DNA from: Bdellovibrionales bacterium | GTDB taxonomy: Bacteria > Pseudomonadota > Alphaproteobacteria > UBA9219 | Assembly: GCA_041662785.1 (NCBI GenBank) | Contig: JBAZRW010000003.1 | Coordinates: 124,001 to 188,000, forward strand | DNA length: 64,000 nucleotides | Direction of reading: 5' to 3' | In this document: piece by piece, positions 56,401 through 63,947 of the stretch | Layout of the letters: each line of letters opens with the position of its first letter | Position numbering within the stretch: position 1 is the first letter of the stretch | Made by a program: the position numbers and the translations under genes | Notes under the pieces: generated by a model | Database searches by the model: none | Told to the model about the DNA's origin: nothing | The model's input: only the letters and a program-made list of their open reading frames with translations

Positions 56401-56705
56401 CCGATGCGTTCGTGCTTGCGACTATCCTGCGCAATGGCTTCAAAAAGCGTCGCCGCGCCGTGCTTGCACATATAACCGACAGGGCACGAGCAATAGCTTT
56501 GGATTGTTGCGCGGCCACCCCGTTTGCCGATTTCGATATCGACGCGATAGGGCGAGTTCGCCGTGCCTTGAACAAGGGCACTGAGCCGCGCGCCTTGAGT
56601 GTCAAGCTGAACGTCTTTGACGTGGCCTTGGGTTTGATAGGTGTGACCGCGCACGCGATCACGTGCATCAAACAGCCTTGCAATATCCTGCGCATTAAAA
56701 AGCAC
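53433..56705 (-). CDS. SNF2-family helicase with N-terminal SWIM zinc finger
   Basis: A 1090-residue protein. A SWIM zinc finger lies at residues 72-82 (CSCPVGYMCKH: Cys72, Cys74, Cys80, His82). A long middle region (about 100-600) has no recognised motif and corresponds to the bacterial SNF2-associated domain. The ATPase follows: ILADDMGLGKTIQTLAYIQ (motif I), LLILDEAQAIKNPAAK (motif II), RICLTGTPVENHLGEAWSIF (III) and the C-terminal lobe LKAGGTGLNLTAADTVIHYDPWWNPSVENQATDRAHRIGQ (V-VI). It is a double-strand DNA translocase, comparable to RapA/HepA relatives; its target is unknown. It appears monocistronic. Confidence 0.92.
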   Translation of the reverse strand: MLFNAQDIARLFDARDRVRGHTYQTQGHVKDVQLDTQGARLSALVQGTANSPYRVDIEIGKRGGRATIQSYCSCPVGYMCKHGAATLFEAIAQDSRKHERIGDFTLAGRKGAAAALSTQTLGWLKNLKAGENNASLQDSRLIYILAQDEKGGGSLIVTPYSQHKLRDGGWSGKKNVGYGQATMMRQQGSLYHEQDKGIFLLLKDHYGSQLPHIAWSFDTDGDYVDFIVTRILSTGRAFLDHENTSPLIRGKDEEGHLSWTLLPDMRQRPTIAPAGRDLTPLFLPSPWYVNVANGAMGRLVCREEAQIVARFLKAPPITQNETPAVRKAMKEIDAPLPAPFKIRDMKDKLETPSAHLNLVQTPKGEQTARLSFTYGEEGTASTLTPTHYTAVKDDEIRLYKRNGAAEKKLLKKLEQHHLMPAPHPLGDFASAQPSLLLPDETASPWFWLDIRHTGRALLEAEGFVISDNAPQPAIILEPDSEDIDASFEQTGDWWFSMDLGITIGGERIPLLPILVAMIKKLNAHADIDRLTEGGKCYAPLPDGRMIALPADRIRTILKTLVELFDDKALNKDGTLRVSMDLTAAFLKLEAITSKRWLGEGGLRKLIEKLGNFEGIKKRALPKKLDATLRPYQIDGYNWLHFLGEYGLSGILADDMGLGKTIQTLAYIQSLKESKKLEDPCLIVMPTSLIANWQAEAAKFTPSLKVLTLHGKERFTRFSKTEHYDVVLTTYPLLPRDSEKLAGQKWSLLILDEAQAIKNPAAKMTQAACSLKAKQRICLTGTPVENHLGEAWSIFTFLMPGLLGDHKKFTKHYRAPIEKDGDNDRKNLFARRLRPFVLRRLKSEVEKDLPPKTEIIRHVTLADDQRDLYEAVRHVMNDKVRDEIAAKGLARSQIVILDALLKLRQTCCDPRLVKLEAARKVKSSAKLDELMEMIPTLIEEGRKILLFSQFTSMLDLIKLEVEKLDIPYVELRGTTKDRATPVKRFQAGEVPLFLISLKAGGTGLNLTAADTVIHYDPWWNPSVENQATDRAHRIGQTKHVFVYKMIAEGTVEERIVELQGRKAGLAAALFGDKPAAAASLTQDDIKWLMGG

Positions 56706-56784
56706 TGTGTTTCTCTATTCCTGAAAAGGGTGAACGGCGCAGAATACAGCCCCGTTCACCTTTTTTCAAGAGAAGAGAAGTGCT

Positions 56785-57774
56785 TTACAAAAATCCGACC
56801 CGATCTTTGACATCGCGCAGGTGCTTTTGGGTGAGGTCATTGGCTTTGTCCGCCCCTTTGGCAAGAATCGCGTCGATTTCAGCTTGATCGGCCATCAGCT
56901 CACGCATGCGGTTTGTGATGGGAACTAGCTTAGAGATCGCCAGATCAGCCAAATCTTTCTTAAAGGTCGAAAACTGTGCCCCCGCGTGGGTTTTTAGAAC
57001 CTCGGCCACTGTTGTGTCCGCCAATGAGGCATAAATGGTCACAAGGTTATTGGCCTCTGGCCTTTCCGCCATCTCCTTGGCCGTTTCCGGCAGAGGTTCA
57101 GGGTCGGTCTTCGCCTTGCGGATTTTCAGCATGATCGTGTCGGCATCGTCCGTCATGTTGATGCGCGAGTAATCGGATTCGTCCGACTTGCTCATCTTCA
57201 TCTTGCCATCGCGTAGCGACATGATGCGCGTCGCCTCGCCCATGATCAACGGTTCAGGAATGGGGAAGGTGTCGCCATAGGTGTTGTTAAAGGCAATCGC
57301 GATATCGCGCGTTAGCTCAACATGCTGCTTTTGATCCTCGCCGACAGGGACGTGCGTCGCCTTATAGGCCAGAATGTCAGCCGCCATCAAAACCGGATAG
57401 CTGTAAAGGCCCAACAGTTGCTTGCCTTGATCCTTGCCCGCCTTGTCCTTGAATTGCGTCATGCGGTTCAACCAGCCAAGCGGAACCTTCGTGCCCAAAA
57501 TCCATGCCAGCTCAGTATGCGCGGGCATCATGCTTTGGACGATCAGTGAGCTTTTGTTTGTGTCGATGCCCGATGCCATATAGGCACACGCGACTTCACG
57601 CGTTGCTTTGCGTAAAGCTTCAGGGTCTTGCGGTAGCGTGATCGCGTGCAAATCGACGACGCAGTAAAAACACTCATAGTCGTCTTGTAGCTTGACCCAG
57701 TTTTTCAAAGCGCCAAGATAGTTGCCAAGGTGAAGATTGCCCGTAGGCTGCATGCCAGAGAAAATGCGTTTCAT
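56785..57774 (-). CDS. trpS: tryptophanyl-tRNA synthetase
   Basis: A class I synthetase of 329 residues. The HIGH motif appears as GNLHLGNY in SGMQPTGNLHLGNYLGALKNW and KMSKS as KMKMSKSDESD. The start at 57774 is supported by AGGAG 8 nt upstream and the family N-terminus MKRIFSGMQPTG; an upstream in-frame ATG would add 19 unrelated residues. Separated from murJ by a palindromic repeat. Confidence 0.97.
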   Translation of the reverse strand: MKRIFSGMQPTGNLHLGNYLGALKNWVKLQDDYECFYCVVDLHAITLPQDPEALRKATREVACAYMASGIDTNKSSLIVQSMMPAHTELAWILGTKVPLGWLNRMTQFKDKAGKDQGKQLLGLYSYPVLMAADILAYKATHVPVGEDQKQHVELTRDIAIAFNNTYGDTFPIPEPLIMGEATRIMSLRDGKMKMSKSDESDYSRINMTDDADTIMLKIRKAKTDPEPLPETAKEMAERPEANNLVTIYASLADTTVAEVLKTHAGAQFSTFKKDLADLAISKLVPITNRMRELMADQAEIDAILAKGADKANDLTQKHLRDVKDRVGFL

Positions 57775-57826
57775 TGTGGGACTCCTGATTGATGTTTGCA
57801 AAGCTAATTCGTCTGTTTTAACTTGT

Positions 57827-57932
57827 GTCATCCCCGCGAAGGCGGGGATCCAGCTGCGCGGCGTCTGCCGCGCCTAAGACTCATACGCCTCGCGGACGCT
57901 CGGCGCTGGATTCCCGCCTTCGCGGGAATGAC
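57827..57932. repeat. compound palindromic repeat between murJ and trpS
   Basis: GTCATCCCCGCGAAGGCGGGGATCC at the left, GGATTCCCGCCTTCGCGGGAATGAC at the right, and CTGCGCGGCGTCTGCCGCGC plus AAGACTCATACGCC between, the same plan as at 1.3 and 33.2 kb. Confidence 0.8.
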
Positions 57933-57995
57933 AAAACGGGTAAGGACTAACGCCATCGCCCGTCTTGGCAGAAAATCGATCTTAATGAAATAATC

Positions 57996-59570
57996 CTAAA
58001 CATCGCTCTTGCCTTTTTGTGCTGGCGCGCCTTTGAAACGCGTCAGGATCTCTCCTAGTTGCATTGCGCCCGTTATATGTAATAGCACAGCATAGAAGAC
58101 GGACGAAAGCCCCATTATAAGGAGAAGCCCCCCCATTTTGCTTAAAAGAGGCGTGGAATCGAATAAAAACGCCGTCCAGCGGCAGGTTAAAAAGGTCAGG
58201 ACACTCATGCCGCCTGCGCTTATGAAAAGGCGCGGTAGGCGCTTTTTCAGCGTTTCATCGGCAAGGCTCTCACCGCGCTTTTGCAGCTTTCTGTAAAGGA
58301 GGATGACGTTAAGCCACGTGGCGGCGCTTGTCGCCAATGCCATGCCAACATGCTCAAGCCAGTTCATCAGAAGAACCGCGAGGGTGACATTCGCCACCAT
58401 GCACACAATGGCGATTTGAACGGGGGTCTTTGTGTCTTGGTAGGAGAAAAAGCGCGAGGCGAAAATCTTAGCCAGCAGAAAGGCGGGAATGCAAAGGCTA
58501 TAGGCCGAAAGGGTCGCCGCCGTCTCAACCGTGTCTAGATGCGTAAACGCGCCATGCTCAAAGAGCGTCTGGACAATTGGCCCCGCAGCAAGGCCAAGGC
58601 CAACAGCCGAAGGAAGGCCAAGAACAAAGCTAAATTCAATCGCGCGGCTGATGGTGTGGCGGATCGCGCCGCTATCGCCGTTCGTTTCATGCTTTGACAG
58701 GATGGGCAAAAGGGTTGTGGCGACGGCCACACCAATGATGCCAAGCGGCAATTGGTTGAGCCGATCCGCATAATAGAGGTACGACACCGCGCCCGTCGGC
58801 AGCATGGAAGCCAAAATGGTGGTCAGCAGCAAATTGATCTGCGTTGCGCCTGCACCTACCGCTCCTGGGCCGATGTTCTTGAACAATTTGCGACCCGCCT
58901 CAGACAGATGCGGCCACATAAGGGGAATGTTAATCCGTGCATTACGGCAACTGATCGCAAGCCAGAGCGCCTGCGCCGCGCCAGAAATCACCATGCCCCA
59001 AGATAAAGCCTCGGCCACGTTCCAGCTAAAAAAACTGCTGAAAAGGAGGGCGGAAATCATCACGATGTTGAGCATAATGGGCGCGGCGGCTCCGGGGCCA
59101 AAACGGCCATGCGCGTTCAAAACGCCGCTTTGCAAGGCGGTAATGGAGATCAAAAGCAGATAGGGAAAAGTGATGGTGCTGTATTTCACGGCTAGCGCGA
59201 ATTTAATCGGCTCATCATGAAAGCCCGGCGCGATCAAGCGGAGCGCCCATGGCATCAACAGCATGATGAGGATCGTAAAGGGAACCAGCAGCGCGATCAT
59301 AAGCGCCAGAGCCTCACCTGCAAAAAGCTTGGCAGCTTCATCGCCGTGACGCTCTTTCTCTGCCGTGTAAAGCGGGACAAAGGCGGCCGAGAAAGCGCCC
59401 TCAGCAAACAGGCTGCGGAACAGGTTGGGGATACGCTGCGCAACAAAGAACGCGTCGGCCTCTGTCCCTGCCCCTAAAAACATGGCTGTCAGCGTATCAC
59501 GAACAAAGCCCGCGACGCGGCTTAGCATCGTAAAACCACTGACAGTGACAAGGGCGCGGGCAAAGCTCAT
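57996..59570 (-). CDS. murJ: lipid II flippase MurJ
   Basis: A 524-residue polytopic protein of the MVF family with about 14 transmembrane helices. N-terminal MLSRVAGFVRDTLTAMFLGAGTEADAFFVAQRIPNLFRSLFAEGAFSAAFVPLY is the characteristic stretch, including the Arg residues lining the central cavity. MurJ moves the peptidoglycan precursor lipid II across the inner membrane. Ten bp separate it from the prepilin peptidase gene upstream on the same strand. Confidence 0.95.
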   Translation of the reverse strand: MSFARALVTVSGFTMLSRVAGFVRDTLTAMFLGAGTEADAFFVAQRIPNLFRSLFAEGAFSAAFVPLYTAEKERHGDEAAKLFAGEALALMIALLVPFTILIMLLMPWALRLIAPGFHDEPIKFALAVKYSTITFPYLLLISITALQSGVLNAHGRFGPGAAAPIMLNIVMISALLFSSFFSWNVAEALSWGMVISGAAQALWLAISCRNARINIPLMWPHLSEAGRKLFKNIGPGAVGAGATQINLLLTTILASMLPTGAVSYLYYADRLNQLPLGIIGVAVATTLLPILSKHETNGDSGAIRHTISRAIEFSFVLGLPSAVGLGLAAGPIVQTLFEHGAFTHLDTVETAATLSAYSLCIPAFLLAKIFASRFFSYQDTKTPVQIAIVCMVANVTLAVLLMNWLEHVGMALATSAATWLNVILLYRKLQKRGESLADETLKKRLPRLFISAGGMSVLTFLTCRWTAFLFDSTPLLSKMGGLLLIMGLSSVFYAVLLHITGAMQLGEILTRFKGAPAQKGKSDV

Positions 59571-59579
59571 GAAGGCTCG

Positions 59580-60356
59580 TTATAAGTAAGCGTAGACAAA
59601 CAACTGATAATACAGACATCCGGCCAAAGCCAGACACAAAGCAGGGGCAAAGGGAAACTCTTTCGCGCCGCTGATATGCTTCCAAAGAAGCCCCATCACC
59701 GCGCCTAAAAGGCCTGATATGACTAAAAACCAAGGGATCATGACGACGGGAAGCCACAGACCTGTGGCCGCGAAGAATTTGACGTCGCCCAAGCCTAACA
59801 TCTCACGCCCGCGCCACTTGCTGTAAACGATAGCGAGTAAAAGCCCCATGCCCAAAAGGCCTGCTGACCCGACAAGCCCCATAAACAGGTCGCCTTGTCC
59901 GACAATAAGCCCCATCACGCCTAAGAAGCCGAGCGTTATATTCAGGCCATCGGGGATAATGCCAAAGGCCAAATCAATCATCGCAATGGCGGGGAGCAGT
60001 CCTAGCGCCAGACAAAGCGGGATAAGAATGGGCGACCAGCCCGCGATGGCGACGGCGATCACACCCAGCAAAAAGCCCGCCACTTCAACAACAGGTTGCA
60101 TCCACTGCCCTGTTTTTTTACCGCAAGGGCAGGGGAATGTTTTGAAGGCAGGCCTTAAGAGCCACCCGAATAGAGGAAAGTATTCATGCAGTTGAAGGGG
60201 CTTTAAGCAAAAGAAGCAATGGGGTCTGCGGCTTTCTCCCGGCAATCTATCGGCTGAGCGATAGCCAAAATGCGCCGCGAGAGAAGCCGAGACGAGGCCA
60301 AGCCCGCCTCCGGCCAGCAGATTGAAAAGAATTGTAAAAAAGTTGTTTTCTTCCAT
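59580..60356 (-). CDS. prepilin peptidase, A24 family
   Basis: A 258-residue membrane aspartate protease. Cys pairs of the N-terminal domain (CFFC and CPC) resemble those of bifunctional PilD-type enzymes that cleave and N-methylate type IV prepilins. Catalytic Asp residues are in AMIDLAFGIIPD and the GxGD motif MLGLGDVKFF. About seven hydrophobic segments. No pilus genes are in the window. It lies 9 bp upstream of murJ and may share its transcript; it is divergent from the fasciclin gene. Confidence 0.88.
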   Translation of the reverse strand: MEENNFFTILFNLLAGGGLGLVSASLAAHFGYRSADRLPGESRRPHCFFCLKPLQLHEYFPLFGWLLRPAFKTFPCPCGKKTGQWMQPVVEVAGFLLGVIAVAIAGWSPILIPLCLALGLLPAIAMIDLAFGIIPDGLNITLGFLGVMGLIVGQGDLFMGLVGSAGLLGMGLLLAIVYSKWRGREMLGLGDVKFFAATGLWLPVVMIPWFLVISGLLGAVMGLLWKHISGAKEFPFAPALCLALAGCLYYQLFVYAYL

Positions 60357-60464
60357 TGTGAATCACCTGATTGACCATTGGCGCGAATACATATAAATCT
60401 AAAAAGAGCAAATGCCTATCAAAATGCCCGATTCTGGGACTTCCGCGATAACTGGAGAGAAAAC

Positions 60465-61214
60465 ATGAACAAGACTCGTACCTTTGCCTTCTTGTCTTCA
60501 CTGCTTCTTGGTTTTTCACTTTCATTTTCGGCTCTTGCAGCGACGCCACCCGCCAAGCCGGAAAACGTCATGAAGATTCTGAAAGAGAATAAAGACCTTA
60601 GCAAATTTGCCGATCTTGTGGAAAAAGCGGGCCTTGAAAGCGAACTCACCAGCAAAGATGCGCGGCTTACCATTTTCGCGCCTAATAACGCTGCGATGGA
60701 TAAGCTTTCGTCTGATGTTCTGGATCGTGCCAAAGAAACCAAGGACGGTCTTAAAAACCTTGTTCATTATCATATGATCAACGGCAGCGTCGTGTTTGCT
60801 ACGAATATCAAGGGCCGCCGCGCTTCGCCTAGCTCGGCCAGCGGCGAGATGATTGGTTTTGACGGCATGGGCAAAACACTCAAGGTTGGCGAGGCGACCA
60901 TTACGACTGAAGATTTAGGTTCTAATAATGGCGTTGTTCAGGTTATCAGCGCTGTGCTTGTTCCTGACTCGCTCAAAGATCCCAAGATTAAAGAAGCTCA
61001 AAAGGAAAAAGAAGAAGCTGCGATGAAGAAAGAGATGGAGGAACGCGAAAAGGAGACCGCCAAGAAAATGGAAAGTTCGGCTCCCGCTGCCGTTGCTCCT
61101 GTGAAAGGGGAAACGCCAGCTACTGCCCCTAGCGTTGCTGGATCCGCGCCCGTGGCCGCTCCTGCCCCCAAAGAGGAAAAGAAAAGTTTCCTGAAGGGCT
61201 TGTTCGGACGTTAA
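60465..61214 (+). CDS. secreted fasciclin-domain protein
   Basis: 249 residues with a Sec signal peptide (MNKTRTFAFLSSLLLGFSLSFSALA). One FAS1 domain (about 30-165) has LTIFAPNNAAMDKL and the second conserved block LVHYHMINGSV...NGVVQVISAVLVP. A charged coiled-coil stretch (about 170-200, KEAQKEKEEAAMKKEMEEREKE) and a Pro/Ala-rich tail ending KKSFLKGLFGR follow; the basic end may contact the envelope. The ATG at 60465, preceded by GGAG, is chosen because the signal peptide starts there. Confidence 0.88.
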   Translation: MNKTRTFAFLSSLLLGFSLSFSALAATPPAKPENVMKILKENKDLSKFADLVEKAGLESELTSKDARLTIFAPNNAAMDKLSSDVLDRAKETKDGLKNLVHYHMINGSVVFATNIKGRRASPSSASGEMIGFDGMGKTLKVGEATITTEDLGSNNGVVQVISAVLVPDSLKDPKIKEAQKEKEEAAMKKEMEEREKETAKKMESSAPAAVAPVKGETPATAPSVAGSAPVAAPAPKEEKKSFLKGLFGR

Positions 61215-61235
61215 GTGAGGTTCTTAGTTATCAAT

Positions 61236-61263
61236 AAAAAGCGGGGCTTATGCCCCGCTTTTT
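61236..61263. terminator. terminator after the fasciclin gene
   Basis: AAAAAGCGGGGC-TTAT-GCCCCGCTTTTTG, a perfect stem with A and T tracts on either side, usable in both directions. Confidence 0.9.
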
Positions 61264-61266
61264 GTT

Positions 61267-61408
61267 TGGTCGGAGAGAGAGGATTGATCAAAAACGCTCG
61301 CTTCTCGCGTTTTTGCCCGTCAAGCGGCGCCTCGTCAGCCTCCGTTCTTTCAGAACTACGGCGTGACTGCGGCGTCCAAAACCGCCTTCGCAGTTTTGTC
61401 GAACCTCC
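61267..61408 (-). pseudogene. tRNA-Pro 3' fragment interrupted in the T-loop
   Basis: On the plus strand TGGTCGGAGAGAGAGGATT (61267-61285) equals the 3' end of the intact tRNA-Pro at 61471, including CCA; then a 114-bp insert; then CGAACCTCC (61400-61408) continues the T-arm. Beyond it the tRNA similarity stops. Only T-arm plus 3' acceptor strand are thus present. Like the intact gene it is preceded on the plus strand by a strong hairpin. Confidence 0.8.
61286..61399. mobile_element. T-loop palindromic insert, Pro copy (114 bp)
   Basis: Starts GATCAAAAAC and ends GTTTTGT, as the Gly copy. Hairpin 1 is AAAAACGC...GCGTTTTTGCCC, the centre has GGCGCC and a CCGTTCTTTCAGAACTACGG hairpin absent from the Gly copy, then GGCGTCCAAAAC and hairpin 2 CAAAACCGCCTTCGCAGTTTTG. 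It is longer by the central hairpin. Confidence 0.6.
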
Positions 61409-61441
61409 TTCTTCGGTTCGAAATGCTAATCTTTGACCATT

Positions 61442-61468
61442 AAAAAAGCCCCCCTATGGGGCTTTTTT
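61442..61468. terminator. terminator of tRNA-Pro (also readable from the plus strand)
   Basis: AAAAAAGCCCC-CCTA-TGGGGCTTTTTT, directly 3' of the minus-strand tRNA-Pro. Confidence 0.85.
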
Positions 61469-61470
61469 AA

Positions 61471-61547
61471 TGGTCGGAGAGAGAGGATTCGAACCTCCGG
61501 CCCCTGCCTCCCGAAGGCAGTGCTCTACCGGGCTGAGCTACTCTCCG
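61471..61547 (-). tRNA. tRNA-Pro (anticodon CGG)
   Basis: A complete 77-nt tRNA on the minus strand: acceptor CGGAGAG/CTCTCCG, D-arm AGCTCAGCCCGGTAGAGC, anticodon arm CTGCCTTCGGGAGGCAG with CGG, T-arm GGAGGTTCGAATCCTCT, discriminator A, encoded CCA. Confidence 0.95.
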
Positions 61548-61729
61548 AACATGTACTAAAAGCTTAGGCGCGTGGTTATAGCGCTGTACGCCCTAGTGTG
61601 CAACGGTTCTTAAGCTCTATCGCGCCCGTAAAGCAAGAGCGCATGAAACCATTAACTATAATGATATGTTTCCTTATTCCTATGGTGTTGTTAAAAGCAG
61701 TCAAAGATCAACACGAGGAGCATATTCAT

Positions 61730-62647
61730 ATGGGTAAAAACAAGAAAGTCAGCCCGAAAGCGATTGCCAAGCTTAAAGAGCAAGGAGAAATTTTAGGCGC
61801 ATTTGTCGACAACGCCCATGCTCTTTTAAGTAAAGTGGCGAAGACGAAGGATTTTGCCGCGCTTAAAAAAATTATCCCCATCCTAAGCCAAGCCATTAGG
61901 GCAAGCGGTCAAATGGGCGCGTTTAAAGAGCTCCCTTCTGCCCTAAACCAAAGGGGCTTCATCCATGAATCATTGGCTTTAGATAATGCGTACATCAGCA
62001 CGCTCCCGCGTGACAGCGCCCTTTGGAGTGGGATTGTTTTGCGCTACGCGACGGGCGCTGTAAATCTACTGCCAAAGGGTGAAAGCCCTCTTCCTTATCT
62101 TTTTAGCATAGCCCCTTATCTTAGACGAAGTGCGTTGTTATCTCAAACAAAACCTCTCGTGGCTCAATGCTTTTTGCAGGCGGCGCGTCAGGCGACAGAA
62201 AATGGTCGCGTTTGTATGGAAGAAGTCGCGCATAGGTTATATAGGGGGGACACGAAGAGACAGAACAGAATGGCAAGAAGGTTGGCGTGCGACACGATCA
62301 AATTTGCCGCTGATAATTCTGTTGCCTATAAGGCTTATCATGTGTCCTTATCGTCTGTTGTGAACGAAAGAAAAAAACTACGTGATGCCATGAAAACAAA
62401 GGAGCAATTGGGCCTTGTTTGTTCTGGTCGCGAAAAACGCCGAGAGAATCTCTTGCTGGATATTCAGAAAAAAGCGGGCGAAGATTTGATGAGGCGCATG
62501 GCCAAGGATCCCGCCGTCCACACGGAACATCACTCTGTCCTTATCGCTGATGATGTCTCACGCGACATTCCCATCTTGCGGAAACGATTCAATCAGATGA
62601 TGAATAAAATACAGCAATATGATGTCCAAGACTTAGACTGGGGTTAA
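61730..62647 (+). CDS. hypothetical protein, soluble and helical
   Basis: 305 residues from the ATG at 61730, chosen because GAGGAG lies 9 nt upstream; the frame is open further up with a hydrophobic segment (MICFLIPMVLLKAV) that would act as membrane anchor if an earlier ATG (61643) were used. The protein is basic and mostly helical (KAIAKLKEQGEILGAFVDNAHALLSKVAKTKD...), with a Lys/Arg-rich middle (YRGDTKRQNRMARRLACD) and a C-terminal KRFNQMMNKIQQYDVQDLDWG. No family recognised; no catalytic motif seen. Confidence 0.6.
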   Translation: MGKNKKVSPKAIAKLKEQGEILGAFVDNAHALLSKVAKTKDFAALKKIIPILSQAIRASGQMGAFKELPSALNQRGFIHESLALDNAYISTLPRDSALWSGIVLRYATGAVNLLPKGESPLPYLFSIAPYLRRSALLSQTKPLVAQCFLQAARQATENGRVCMEEVAHRLYRGDTKRQNRMARRLACDTIKFAADNSVAYKAYHVSLSSVVNERKKLRDAMKTKEQLGLVCSGREKRRENLLLDIQKKAGEDLMRRMAKDPAVHTEHHSVLIADDVSRDIPILRKRFNQMMNKIQQYDVQDLDWG

Positions 62648-62664
62648 ACCTACGGCAACGAACG

Positions 62665-62861
62665 TATAGCCTGCGTCAGATAAACTGAATAAAAAAAACG
62701 GGATCCCCGCTTTGCCCTTTCGCCCGCCGCAAGAGCGGCGGGACGAGGGCGCGGGGATGACGATAGAGGGTAAAACTTAAACAAAAACCCGTCATGCCCG
62801 TGAAAACGGGCATCCCGTTTGTTTTCTTTTTACATGATCGCTTTATCGGAGTTAGGCTATA
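62665..62861. mobile_element. MITE-like element with TATAGCCT ends
   Basis: 197 bp. The ends read TATAGCCTGCGTCAGATAAA and, inverted, TATAGCCTAACTCCGATAAA (TATAGCCT-N6-GATAAA in both). The interior carries AAACGGGATCCCCGC...GGGGATGAC with an extra CGCCCGCCGC/GCGGCGGG insertion, and GTCATGCCCGTG...CGGGCATCCCGTTTGTTTTC. The terminal sequence differs from the ATACCAA class. Confidence 0.6.
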
Positions 62862-62927
62862 GGTTGACGGACTCTATAAAAACACACTCGGCTTGCGGCA
62901 GGTGATTTAACCAATTCGGATTTTGTT

Positions 62928-63947
62928 CTAAAACCCGCGTTGGATTGTAAAATCAACGACGTTCAGCAACGCCGCCTTTATCGCACCATCGGGGAAAAGC
63001 CCCAAGGAATCGTGGGCAATTGCGCCGTAATGATTGGCGCGGTCCACGCTGTCCCGCAAAGTCCCATGGCGGCGCATGATGTCAAGAGCATGGTCAAAGT
63101 CGCCGTCTCGTTGGATTTGATCCCCCATCGTGCGTTTGAAGAAAGCGCGTTCAGCCTCGCTGCCGCGATGGATCGCTAGTATGACGGGCAGGGTGATCTT
63201 GCCCTCGCGGAAATCGTCGCCTAGGGTTTTGCCCAAATCCTCTTGCGCTGCATCGTAATCCAGCACGTCGTCAATAATCTGAAACGCAATGCCAAGGTTC
63301 AGGCCAAAGGTGCGCAAGGCTTCCTTTTCCGCTGCGGGCCTTGCCGCGATCACCGCGCCAATTCGGCAGGCGGAGGCGAACAACTCGGCGGTCTTGGCGC
63401 GCACGATTTCAAGATAGGCTTGCTCACTGGTCGCACTGTCGTTCTTGGCCGTAAGTTGAAGAACCTCGCCTTCCGCAATCACGGCTGTTGCCGAAGCCAG
63501 AATCCGCAGCACGTCAATTGAGCCGTCCTCAACCATCAATTGAAAGGCGCGACTGAACAGGAAGTCGCCGACCAGAATGCTGGGCTGGTTACCAAACAGA
63601 GCGTTGGCCGAGGGCAGGCCGCGTCGCAGATCGCTGGCGTCCACAACATCATCATGCAGCAGCGTCGCGGTGTGAAGAAGCTCAACCGCTGCCGCCAGTT
63701 TACGCTGACGCTGGCCTTGATAGCCGCACAGCTTGGCCGCCGCGAGCGCCAGAACAGGCCTTAGCCGTTTTCCGCCCGCCGCAATGATATGGCTGGCCAG
63801 TTGGGGGATAAGGGGAACCTGACTTTCCATGCGCTGCACGATAATCTGATTTGTCGCGGCCAAATCATCGGCAACCAGCGCCGTCAAATCGGCCAGCGCA
63901 TCACGGCGCGGCTCGTGGGGCGTTTTAAGAGGAATAATGGTAGCCAT
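62928..63947 (-). CDS. ispB: polyprenyl (octaprenyl-type) diphosphate synthase
   Basis: A trans-isoprenyl synthase of 339 residues that extends farnesyl diphosphate to the side chain of ubiquinone. The first Asp-rich motif is LLHDDVVDASDLRRG (DDVVD at 99-103), with GGKRLRP before it; the second is QIIDDVLDYDAAQEDLGKTLGDDFREGKITLP. Chain length cannot be read safely; the octaprenyl/decaprenyl group fits best by the N-terminal sequence. The promoter region lies in the last 50 bp of the window. Confidence 0.92.
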   Translation of the reverse strand: MATIIPLKTPHEPRRDALADLTALVADDLAATNQIIVQRMESQVPLIPQLASHIIAAGGKRLRPVLALAAAKLCGYQGQRQRKLAAAVELLHTATLLHDDVVDASDLRRGLPSANALFGNQPSILVGDFLFSRAFQLMVEDGSIDVLRILASATAVIAEGEVLQLTAKNDSATSEQAYLEIVRAKTAELFASACRIGAVIAARPAAEKEALRTFGLNLGIAFQIIDDVLDYDAAQEDLGKTLGDDFREGKITLPVILAIHRGSEAERAFFKRTMGDQIQRDGDFDHALDIMRRHGTLRDSVDRANHYGAIAHDSLGLFPDGAIKAALLNVVDFTIQRGF

